Shown here: piece by piece, positions 6,683 to 14,129 of the stretch
Numbering within the stretch: the stretch's first letter is position 1
Layout: each line of letters opens with the position of its first letter
Origin: Draconibacterium sp.
Lineage (GTDB): Bacteria; Bacteroidota; Bacteroidia; Bacteroidales; Prolixibacteraceae
Assembly (NCBI GenBank): GCA_015493625.1
Contig: WGCT01000556.1
Span: 1 to 14,129 of the forward strand
Length of the DNA: 14,129 nucleotides
Direction of reading: 5' to 3'
The notes under the pieces: model-generated
Told to the model about the DNA's origin: nothing
Seen by the model: only the letters and a program-made list of their open reading frames with translations
Databases searched by the model: none
Translations under genes and position numbers: made by a program

Positions 6683-8629
6683 ATGAAACTATTTGACAAA
6701 ACAACAAACTGGCCACGTTACATTATTCAGTGGGGAGTTATACTTTTTATATTAATTCTCTTTTTTTATCCTCAACTATTCAGCATTGCCACACCCGATT
6801 TCGAAGCATATTGCCCGTTTGGCGGAATGCAGGCACTGGGAAGTTATTTGCTTAGTCAGGCACTTTCGTGTACCATGACCAGTGCACAAATTGTAATGGG
6901 TGTTGTCCTTTTTATAGGCGTATTACTTTTTAGCAAACTTTTTTGCTCGTTTATTTGCCCCATTGGAACTGTAAGCGAGTGGTTAGGTACTATCGGCGAT
7001 AAATTCAATATACGTTATACAATAAAAGGAGTTGCCGACAAAGCACTGCGTTCGCTAAAATACATTCTACTTTTTATAACCGTCTATTACACACTGCAAT
7101 CGAACGAACTATTTTGTAAAAAATTCGACCCATATTATGCGCTTGCCTCAGGATTCGATACCGACGTGGTGCTTCTTTACGCAATTATTTCTATTGCCGT
7201 TGCAATTCTCGGCTCAATATTCATCCGCCTTTTCTGGTGTAAATATTTATGCCCGCTGGGTGCTATTTCCAATATTTTCAAATTCTCGGTTTTCTTTGTA
7301 GCAACTCTCGGCATCTATTTAATACTGCTGAGTTTTGGAGTTGAAATTAGTTATGTTTGGCCGCTCGCTATTGCAAGTGCAGGAGGATATATTATTGAAC
7401 TGATGGGGCAAAAAAGCCGCTTCTTCCCCATTGCAAAAATTACGCGCAGCACAACTTCGTGCACCGACTGCCAGCTTTGTACAATAAATTGTCCGCAGGG
7501 AATAGATGTAGCAGCCGTTGAAACGGTAAAAGATGTTGACTGTAATTTATGCGGCGACTGCCTGACTGCCTGCCCGGTAAATAACACCCTCACCATAAAC
7601 AAAAAGAAAAGTCCGAAATGGCTGCCTGTTGTTGCACTCGTTGTTTTGGCAACGGTTGGAATTATACTGGGCAATGTATGGGAAGTTCCAACCATCGACC
7701 TAAAATGGGGCGAAACAGAGGAGATTGCCAACGCAAGAGTGTTTTCTCAATCGGGGTTAAAAAACATAAAATGTTACGGCAGTTCAATGGCTTTTGCCAA
7801 TAAGATGAAAACCGTTGATGGCGTTTACGGAGTGGCTACTTTTGTAAAACACCACCGGGTAAAACTCTATTACGATACCGAAAAGTTAAACGAGGAGAAA
7901 ATTCAGGAACTGCTTTTCACCCCACAAAAAGCACCAATAAAAGCATTGAAAAAAGGAATACAAACCGTTTACGGAGTTTCTGTAAAACTCGAGAACTTTT
8001 TCGACAGTTACGACTTTTACTACCTCAACACTTTACTCCGACAAGAGACAAATGCCGTTGGAATGCTTTCGGAATATGCCTGCCCGGTAATTGTAAAAAT
8101 ATATTTCCCTTCAGAAATAAAAGACAAAGACAAACTCATTTCAATTCTCGAATCGGAAACACTTACTTACAAAATAAAAGATAACGAAACTACAGTCGAT
8201 TTGAACTATAAAGTTGCCGAAAAACCCGACTATTTTACCATCTCGCGAAAAGAGTACATTGCGCTGCTTTTCACTCCCTACCAAAAATCATTTAACCATA
8301 AAAGCAACTATTCCGACGATGTAATTAAAGACTATGTTTTTACACTGGGCAAAAACAGTAAATTGAGGAAACGTTTTTCGTACCTCGTTAGCCACCTTTC
8401 GAACGACGACGGAATTGTTGAATTTAAAACACTGCTCGACACAAATTACAACGAAATTGCAACCATCTCTTACGTTGATACAATAACAAGTTTAGAAAAT
8501 ATAAAAAACGAAATATTGAGCGACACATTAACAATAACATTCTCAAACGGACAAAAGAAAAAAGTAAAAAACATGTTCGATTTTAAGGAAGCTGTAAAAC
8601 GTGAAAAAAATAATTATACTAATCAATAA
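6683..8629 (+). CDS. membrane polyferredoxin (NapH/CcoG-like) with HMA-like C-terminal modules
   Basis: The 648-residue protein begins with a membrane core of about five helices (roughly residues 12-30, 68-86, 124-138, 161-184 and 202-219) with paired cysteine motifs CPFGG at 44-48, CSFICP at 88-93 and CKYLCP at 186-191, as in NapH/NosR/CcoG-type electron carriers. A ferredoxin domain follows with two complete 4Fe-4S motifs (Cys260/263/266/270 and Cys287/290/293/297), then another helix (about 313-331). The C-terminal 290 residues resemble three ferredoxin-fold heavy-metal-associated modules (about 355-415, 427-495 and 550-625). Only the first keeps a cysteine, Cys364 in CYGS, where the second metal Cys is Ser. 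Such proteins pass electrons across the inner membrane; acceptor and metal are unknown. It is followed after 11 bases by a secreted protein gene, so the two are probably one operon. Confidence 0.85.
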   Translation: MKLFDKTTNWPRYIIQWGVILFILILFFYPQLFSIATPDFEAYCPFGGMQALGSYLLSQALSCTMTSAQIVMGVVLFIGVLLFSKLFCSFICPIGTVSEWLGTIGDKFNIRYTIKGVADKALRSLKYILLFITVYYTLQSNELFCKKFDPYYALASGFDTDVVLLYAIISIAVAILGSIFIRLFWCKYLCPLGAISNIFKFSVFFVATLGIYLILLSFGVEISYVWPLAIASAGGYIIELMGQKSRFFPIAKITRSTTSCTDCQLCTINCPQGIDVAAVETVKDVDCNLCGDCLTACPVNNTLTINKKKSPKWLPVVALVVLATVGIILGNVWEVPTIDLKWGETEEIANARVFSQSGLKNIKCYGSSMAFANKMKTVDGVYGVATFVKHHRVKLYYDTEKLNEEKIQELLFTPQKAPIKALKKGIQTVYGVSVKLENFFDSYDFYYLNTLLRQETNAVGMLSEYACPVIVKIYFPSEIKDKDKLISILESETLTYKIKDNETTVDLNYKVAEKPDYFTISRKEYIALLFTPYQKSFNHKSNYSDDVIKDYVFTLGKNSKLRKRFSYLVSHLSNDDGIVEFKTLLDTNYNEIATISYVDTITSLENIKNEILSDTLTITFSNGQKKKVKNMFDFKEAVKREKNNYTNQ

Positions 8630-8640
8630 AAAACAGGCGT

Positions 8641-10977
8641 ATGAAAAACTTTACTTTTTTAATGATTTTTAGTCTGCTTGCAACTTTTGTAACAGCACAA
8701 ACTCCCGTTTTCGACTGGCAGGAAACGGAGTTAAGCGATGGGAACATACTCCAAAAAATGACAGTTAACGGCGATATAGGCATTATTGCCGGTTATGGAA
8801 ATTCATTACTAAAATCTACAAATCTGGGAGATACCTGGGATACACTTAACTATGCTTTACCTCATCCAAACTTAATGGATATAAGCGTTAAAGGACAAGT
8901 TGGATACATTGTAGCAGGCCGAAAGAAAATGTACGATGCCAAACCAGACGTTTTTGCAAGTGGGGTAATTTTAAAAACCGGCGATGGAGGTGCAAATTGG
9001 GTAACGCTTGTTAACGCAACTTTTGGAACAGACGACAACCCTGCACTAAGTCCGAGTGCCACCTTAAGTTGCGGCCTCGATTTTCAGTCGGTTGAAACGG
9101 TTAACGACTCGATTGCATTTTGTGCCCTCCGATGGTTTGAATATACAACCGGCGGGTATATTAATCATTCGGGCGTATTTAAAACTGTTGACGGTGGAAT
9201 TAACTGGATAAATGTAAGTGGAGATTTAAATGGCAGTACGATTACAACAATTGCTTTTAATGGCGATTCCGGTTTTGTTGGCGGACTAAAAATGCTTTAC
9301 AAAGCATCGGCCACAAGCGATACTTTAATTGATGTTTTTGCAACTATGCCCGGCGATGGTACAGACTATATAAGCGACATAACAATTATCGACAACAACG
9401 AAATGTATCTGATAACCGTGGCCGACAGTATTTATTTCTCGAATGATGGCGGAACAACTTTCGATAAATTCGGTACGGTAAAAGGAGGTTGGGATATTAT
9501 TAAAGTAAACGACTCGACACTTGTAGTTGGCGGAAGCAAAAACAAATCCATCATCTCTACTGATAATGGTCAAACCTGGAAATCGTTAGAATTAGCCACT
9601 TCAATTTGGGAAATTGCCGGAGTTGTAAACGATTCTATTAATATGTTGGCCAAAGGTGCAATTTACAAGTGCGCAGTTACCGACTTAGTTTCGGGAAACT
9701 ACAATTGGGTGATACAAACACTAGGTTCAAGTAATCTGCAAAAAGCGTTTATTGCCGACGATAATAATATTACAATTGTTGGCAACGATGCAAGTTTCTT
9801 TAAGTCAAGCAATGCCGGACTAACCTGGAATTCGGCACCTCTTCCTGAAAATGAGATTCTAAATGCTATTGAAGATGAAATTGATATTTGTGATTTAAGT
9901 AATGTTGGCGACGAAGCATACATCTGCTTTCACCGGTTTAAATTTGTTGACTATCCAAAAGGTTCAACCGAAGAGGATATTTATTGGCCGGGTGGAATTT
10001 TTTATACTTCAGACAATTGGGAGACAGCCAAATCAGTTGATGTAGCGAAAATTGGCAAGGCAGATGCCGACGATCCTTCTAAAAATCCAAATCACGATTC
10101 TTGTTTTGGTTTTAATCCGTCGGTTATTAAGTACCTCGGAAACAAAGTTATTTTGTTATGGGCCCGCTGGTACGAAATTCCAAAAGTTGAACATTCAAGA
10201 GTTTTTAAGACTACCGACGGAGGTAAAACCTGGTCGGTAATTTCCGACGATCTTGGAACCAATTATATACAAGTAATTGCGGCAAAAGGCGATACTGTTT
10301 TGGTTGGAGGAAAAGAGACTCTGTTAAAATCGGTAAACGCCGGAGATAATTTCACAGACCTTTATCCGGTGCTCGATGAAGGCGAGGATGATAATATGTA
10401 TATAAATATGATTAGAACCGGTAATTCCAACGAGTTTTTTATTACCACTTATGCCGATAGTATTTATAGAACAACCGACGGTGGAGCCACTTTCGAAACT
10501 TTAGGTGGAGTAAAAGGAGCAAATGACATTTACAAATTCGACGATAATTCGTGGATTTTTCTGGGGAGCAGTGGTAAAAATAAACTTACAAACAACGGCG
10601 GCACAAGTTGGGACGACTGTTCTCCAGTATCTACAATCTTTGAAATTGGAGGTGTTTACGGAGATAAGTTCTATGCTCTTGCAAAAGGTAAGATTTTCAC
10701 CAACCTTGTGGAGAACTTCGATATCAAAACTGCTGTTAAAGAGATTAAACTCGATAACGAATTATCGGTTCGGTACAAACCGTTTTCAATTGAAATTGTC
10801 TCTTCTGAAAATAAAATTGAGCGATGTAAAGTTTACTCGATAACCGGAAAACTGATTTCGGATGACGAGCCAAACAATCGCAATTACGAATTGCAACGGA
10901 ACAATTTCAACCCGGGAATTTATATTCTCGATACAACAATTGCGGGGAAAAGACATACTAAAAAGATTGTTTTTTAA
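8641..10977 (+). CDS. secreted YCF48/BNR-repeat protein with T9SS sorting domain
   Basis: The 778-residue protein has an N-terminal signal peptide (residues 1-20, ending VTAQ) and a C-terminal type A type IX secretion domain (about 708-778, with VYSITGKL and final HTKKIVF), so it should reach the cell surface or medium. Between them are many Asp-box (BNR) turns such as KTGDGGANW, KTVDGGINW, STDNGQTW, KTTDGGKTW and TTDGGATF, typical of YCF48-like beta-propellers. The body is an internal duplication: about residues 30-342 match about 358-686 (VFKTVDGG at 179 with VFKTTDGG at 521; ADSIY at 261 and 605). Two propellers, or one double-size propeller, are likely. No catalytic glycosidase or sialidase residues were recognised, so binding or scaffolding is the likelier role. 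The gene starts 11 bases after the polyferredoxin stop. Confidence 0.82.
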   Translation: MKNFTFLMIFSLLATFVTAQTPVFDWQETELSDGNILQKMTVNGDIGIIAGYGNSLLKSTNLGDTWDTLNYALPHPNLMDISVKGQVGYIVAGRKKMYDAKPDVFASGVILKTGDGGANWVTLVNATFGTDDNPALSPSATLSCGLDFQSVETVNDSIAFCALRWFEYTTGGYINHSGVFKTVDGGINWINVSGDLNGSTITTIAFNGDSGFVGGLKMLYKASATSDTLIDVFATMPGDGTDYISDITIIDNNEMYLITVADSIYFSNDGGTTFDKFGTVKGGWDIIKVNDSTLVVGGSKNKSIISTDNGQTWKSLELATSIWEIAGVVNDSINMLAKGAIYKCAVTDLVSGNYNWVIQTLGSSNLQKAFIADDNNITIVGNDASFFKSSNAGLTWNSAPLPENEILNAIEDEIDICDLSNVGDEAYICFHRFKFVDYPKGSTEEDIYWPGGIFYTSDNWETAKSVDVAKIGKADADDPSKNPNHDSCFGFNPSVIKYLGNKVILLWARWYEIPKVEHSRVFKTTDGGKTWSVISDDLGTNYIQVIAAKGDTVLVGGKETLLKSVNAGDNFTDLYPVLDEGEDDNMYINMIRTGNSNEFFITTYADSIYRTTDGGATFETLGGVKGANDIYKFDDNSWIFLGSSGKNKLTNNGGTSWDDCSPVSTIFEIGGVYGDKFYALAKGKIFTNLVENFDIKTAVKEIKLDNELSVRYKPFSIEIVSSENKIERCKVYSITGKLISDDEPNNRNYELQRNNFNPGIYILDTTIAGKRHTKKIVF

Positions 10978-10996
10978 TGAATTCGACCATCAATTT

Positions 10997-11027
10997 ACGT
11001 CATTCTGAACTTGTTTCAGAATGACGT
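10997..11027 (+). repeat. palindromic intergenic hairpin (REP-like)
   Basis: ACGTCATTCTGAA (10997-11009) and TTCAGAATGACGT (11015-11027) form a perfect 13-bp stem with the loop CTTGT. No T-run follows, so it is not a standard terminator. Hairpins of the type GTCATnCTGAACTTGTTTCAGnATGAC are, as I recall, dispersed in Bacteroidota genomes. It may stabilise or separate the flanking transcripts. Confidence 0.75.
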
Positions 11028-11082
11028 GCTTTAAAGTGTCACCCACTTGTTGTCACCTATTTTTTTGATTTGTAATAAATCT

Positions 11083-13944
11083 ATGTTGAAAGCACTGTTA
11101 ACTGTTTTTACAATTGCTCTTTTAAGCATCTGTTTTTCTTTTGCTTCAACTGCACAGCAGAAAATAACGGTGAATGGCATTGTTACCGATGCCGCAACCG
11201 GGCAACCGGTGTTGTATGCAAATGTCGCATTCCCCGAACTGGGAGTTGGAACATCGACAAACGAAAAGGGAGAATTTGTTATTCAATCGGTTCCGGCCGG
11301 CACCTATATTTTTAAAGTTACCTACATCGGGTACGAAGAGTACTCGATAAATATAACACTGAAAAAAGATGCGAATCTGAAAATCAGACTGCATAAACAG
11401 TCGCTGGGGTTGAAAGAGGTAACCGTAACTGCCGAGAACTCAAAAAGCGGTGCAACCTCATCGGAAATAAAAAGTGAGGCAATCAGTCACGTTCAGGCAT
11501 CGAGTTTAAAAGATATTATGCAGCTTATTCCCGGAAATATTTCGGAGAACCCCGATTTAAGCCGTCCATCGAGAATAAGCATTCGCGAAATTACAGAAGA
11601 TGTAAACAGTGCACTCGGCACAGCAATTATTGTCGACGATATTCCCGTTTCGAACGATGGAAATCTTCAAAAAAGTATCAGCAATTCAAACGGTTTCTCG
11701 TCGGTGGCCGGTTCAGGAGTCGACCTTCGTCAGATTTCGGTAGAAAACATCGAGTCGATTACTGTCGATGTTGGAATTCCATCGGCAGAACACGGAAATC
11801 TCACCTCGGGTGCGGTTCATATAAAAACAAAATCGGGCGGTTCGCCCTACAATGTTAAGTTTCAAGCCGACCCACACACCAAACAAATTTATCTGAGCAA
11901 AGGATATTTATTACAAAATAACAACGGAGTAATAAATGTCGATTTGGGTTTTACCAACTCGTTTCGCGACCTTACCAAACAGACAAAACAATACAAAAGA
12001 ATTAATGCCACAACCAAATATTCGCGTACCTTTTTCAGAAATAAGTCGCCTCTAATTGTTGATATGAAACTCGATTTTTTACGCTCGCTCGACAATTACA
12101 AATACGACCCCGATATGCTAAAAGAGGAGGAACATTTTGCGCAAGACCAAAGTTTACGCGGAAAGATTACGGCGGTTTGGTCGCTTAACAAAGCATTTCT
12201 AAAAAGTGTTTCATTCGATTTTGGATACAGCAAAACCTGGCAGGAAGGATTTGAAAAAACGCTGGAGAGTTCGTCGAGTGGGCCCAACTTTTTTGCAACG
12301 GCAACCACCAGTGGCGAATACGAGATTTCGTACGGCCCGGCAACCTACTACTCCGAGGTTACTTACAACGGCAAACCATTTAATCTCTATTCGAAATTAA
12401 AAGCTAAATTTTATCATAAAGCCGAATTCGTAACAAACAACATACTACTTGGTACAGAGTGGCGAACCACAGGCAACAACGGCGATGGACGCACATTCGA
12501 CCTAAAAAAACCACCGGCAGGCACCGGAAACCGTCCACGCCCGTTTACCGATATTCCTTCGCTCAACCAGTTTTCACTTTTTTTAGAAGATAATATTACG
12601 TTCGACATAGGTACAACCATTCTCGATATTATGGCAGGCACTCGAATGGACAATATTCAACCTGCAGGACTTTTCAAAACTTCGGGCAGCCTGAATTTCG
12701 ACCCGAGAATTAATGTTCGTTACCAAATTCTAAACAAAAGAAATAACTCGCTTTTTCGCGATTTAGCACTTCGTCTCGGTTACGGACAGACCACAAAAGC
12801 ACCAACTTTAACTCACCTTTATCCCGATAAAGACTACAACGACAGGATTAGTTTTAACTACTACCCCGACCTAATTGTAGCAACCACCGACGTTGTTCAG
12901 GATACAAAAAATTACAATTTACTTCCTGCAAAAAGCAATAAATATGAGGTAGGAATCGATTTCCAAATCGATAAAATAAAAACCCGCATTACAGGTTTTT
13001 ACGAAAAACACGAGGGCGGATTTATTTCAAGTTATACATACTACCCCATGTTTTTCCGCGATTACGATGTTCTTGATGCAGGGAAACATCCCTATTACAT
13101 TGAAGGCGACGGTGTTTATTACAACGACGAAACAACCGGAAATCCTATTGCTTTGGGTTACGAAAACGACAAGAAATTTGTGTCGTATTCGCAATTTACA
13201 AATGCAAGTACACGGTTAAAAACGGGAGTTGAATACGTTGTTAATTTTGGGAAAATTAAAGCACTCCGCACTTCGTTTTTACTAAACGGTGCTTGGCTAA
13301 AAACTGAATCGTACTCGACCGATGCTCCTTACTGGAATACAATTAGCTACACAATTTTCGAAGGGAACAGCAGCCGGCAAGAGTCGTTTGCGGCCAAATA
13401 TAAAAACCGGTTGGGATATGGAATTGTAAACGAGCGACTGAATACAAACTTTAATGTTATCACCCACATTCCCGAAATTAAAATGCTGGTTACATTAACC
13501 ACACAGGTAATTTGGTTCGAGAAAGACCACCGCAATATTTACGATGATTATAAGTTGTATTCTCTAACAGAATTGCGCGATTATCTGAACCAACCCAACC
13601 TTTTTAAAAACGAAAAAGAGGAGGACTTTTACTACTATCTTCCGGTGGGTTACAAAGCGTACGACAATATTGAACACGAATATACAATTGCCGATTTCGA
13701 GAATTCGCTGGCGCAAAAAGCAATCAGGAAAACACAAAAATACCGGTTTGGTGAACGAACACTGCCACCGCTGTTTTTGTGCAACATAAAAATATCGAAA
13801 GATATTGCACAGCGGTTTAAGCTGTCGTTTTATGCCAACAACTTTTTAAATATTCAGCCCTGGTACCTCGACGAGCGAAGCGGCCTGTACATCCGCCGCA
13901 ATCAGCAGCCCTATTTTGGGGCCGATATAAAAATGCAGTTTTAA
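11083..13944 (+). CDS. TonB-dependent outer-membrane receptor
   Basis: The 953-residue protein is a TonB-dependent transporter. It has a signal peptide (about residues 1-25, ending STAQQ) and a carboxypeptidase-regulatory-like domain (about 27-105, ITVNGIVTDAATGQPV to the NEKGEF turn). A TonB-box-like segment LKEVTVTA (110-117) follows, then a plug (about 125-250, ending SGAVHIKTKSG). The rest, about 255-953, is a 22-strand-type barrel rich in aromatic strands and ending in Phe. It imports a ligand across the outer membrane using TonB-ExbBD energy. It lacks an adjacent SusD-like gene, so a glycan utilisation role is less likely than a metal, cofactor or peptide role. ATG at 11083 is chosen because it begins a normal signal peptide; a TTG at 11047 would add twelve residues before it. 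A hairpin separates it from the preceding secreted-protein gene. Confidence 0.92.
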   Translation: MLKALLTVFTIALLSICFSFASTAQQKITVNGIVTDAATGQPVLYANVAFPELGVGTSTNEKGEFVIQSVPAGTYIFKVTYIGYEEYSINITLKKDANLKIRLHKQSLGLKEVTVTAENSKSGATSSEIKSEAISHVQASSLKDIMQLIPGNISENPDLSRPSRISIREITEDVNSALGTAIIVDDIPVSNDGNLQKSISNSNGFSSVAGSGVDLRQISVENIESITVDVGIPSAEHGNLTSGAVHIKTKSGGSPYNVKFQADPHTKQIYLSKGYLLQNNNGVINVDLGFTNSFRDLTKQTKQYKRINATTKYSRTFFRNKSPLIVDMKLDFLRSLDNYKYDPDMLKEEEHFAQDQSLRGKITAVWSLNKAFLKSVSFDFGYSKTWQEGFEKTLESSSSGPNFFATATTSGEYEISYGPATYYSEVTYNGKPFNLYSKLKAKFYHKAEFVTNNILLGTEWRTTGNNGDGRTFDLKKPPAGTGNRPRPFTDIPSLNQFSLFLEDNITFDIGTTILDIMAGTRMDNIQPAGLFKTSGSLNFDPRINVRYQILNKRNNSLFRDLALRLGYGQTTKAPTLTHLYPDKDYNDRISFNYYPDLIVATTDVVQDTKNYNLLPAKSNKYEVGIDFQIDKIKTRITGFYEKHEGGFISSYTYYPMFFRDYDVLDAGKHPYYIEGDGVYYNDETTGNPIALGYENDKKFVSYSQFTNASTRLKTGVEYVVNFGKIKALRTSFLLNGAWLKTESYSTDAPYWNTISYTIFEGNSSRQESFAAKYKNRLGYGIVNERLNTNFNVITHIPEIKMLVTLTTQVIWFEKDHRNIYDDYKLYSLTELRDYLNQPNLFKNEKEEDFYYYLPVGYKAYDNIEHEYTIADFENSLAQKAIRKTQKYRFGERTLPPLFLCNIKISKDIAQRFKLSFYANNFLNIQPWYLDERSGLYIRRNQQPYFGADIKMQF

Positions 13945-13989
13945 CATTTAGATGATTAGATTTTTAGAGAAAATAGAGAAGAATGAATA

Positions 13990-14129
13990 GACTTTTTACC
14001 CTTTCGGCTTCGCCACTTTCCCTTAAAAGGGGAAGATTACAAAACGAGCTTCTTTGTAAGAATGAAATCTTGTAGGAATATAGTTCAAAGCGTTCTTCTC
14101 CGTCGGCTGACGGAGGAGATGTCGAAGAC
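13990..14129. repeat. hairpin-rich non-coding segment, probably a dispersed intergenic repeat (partial)
   Basis: After the receptor stop no credible gene is seen to the window edge. Two hairpins stand out. CTTTCCC (14016-14022) pairs with GGGGAAG (14029-14035) around TTAAAA with one G-U. An 11-bp stem (14094-14104 with 14109-14119, one G-U) has the loop GGCT. A short GGC-TTC-GCC hairpin lies at 14006-14014. The mix of G/C-rich stems in AT-rich spacer resembles the dispersed intergenic repeats of Marinilabiliales-type genomes; that link is from memory. The element appears cut by the window end. Confidence 0.5.

Noticed and set aside
8641..10977. Sialidase or glycosidase activity because of the Asp-box (BNR) repeats
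   Set aside because: Asp-boxes occur in many non-enzymatic propellers; no arginine triad or other catalytic set was recognised.
10978..11046. Intrinsic terminator after the secreted-protein gene
   Set aside because: The hairpin is perfect but is followed by GCTTTAAAG rather than a T-run, so it is better described as a palindromic repeat.
11047..11082. TTG start extending the TonB receptor by 12 residues
   Set aside because: The extension precedes a complete signal peptide that begins at the ATG at 11083.
11083..13944. SusC-like glycan receptor
   Set aside because: No SusD-like gene, glycoside hydrolase or carbohydrate regulator accompanies it in the window, so only the general TonB receptor call is supported.

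Overview
The window looks like a chromosomal segment from a Bacteroidota bacterium, probably a free-living or anaerobic member of the Marinilabiliales/Prolixibacteraceae type. This is an inference from four things: the AT-rich leaders without Shine-Dalgarno sequences, a TAnnTTTG-type promoter element, a type IX secretion (T9SS) sorting domain, and a TonB receptor with a carboxypeptidase-regulatory N-terminal domain. The gene order DUF1599 - DoxX-like (BT_3928 type) - tpiA is also one I associate with this phylum. No tRNA, rRNA, CRISPR array, transposase or phage gene was seen.

Left part (1-5949) is housekeeping. The tail of an unidentified upstream gene is followed by coaE (dephospho-CoA kinase) and an overlapping DjlA-like TerB/J-domain gene on the + strand. 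These converge on a minus-strand pair, folP (dihydropteroate synthase) and cdaA (diadenylate cyclase), joined by a one-base TAATG overlap and preceded by a good candidate promoter. Divergently, on the + strand, lie a protein made of two DUF1599 repeats, a DoxX/MauE-like membrane protein with a thioredoxin-like C-terminus that lacks CxxC, and tpiA (triosephosphate isomerase). tpiA has its own -7 element and ends in a clear intrinsic terminator.

Right part (6160-13944) is accessory and cell-envelope related, all on the + strand. It holds a small unrecognised lipoprotein; a large membrane polyferredoxin (NapH/CcoG-like core plus 2x[4Fe-4S]) whose C-terminal 290 residues look like three degenerate heavy-metal-associated (HMA-like) modules; a secreted beta-propeller-like protein built from two ~340-residue halves with a T9SS tail; and a TonB-dependent receptor. 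A perfect 13-bp hairpin separates the last two. Together they could form an outer-membrane uptake plus inner-membrane redox system for a metal or metal complex. That is the most plausible candidate for an undescribed system here, but the substrate cannot be read from sequence alone.

The last 185 bases contain hairpin-rich, non-coding sequence that looks like a dispersed intergenic repeat running off the window edge.
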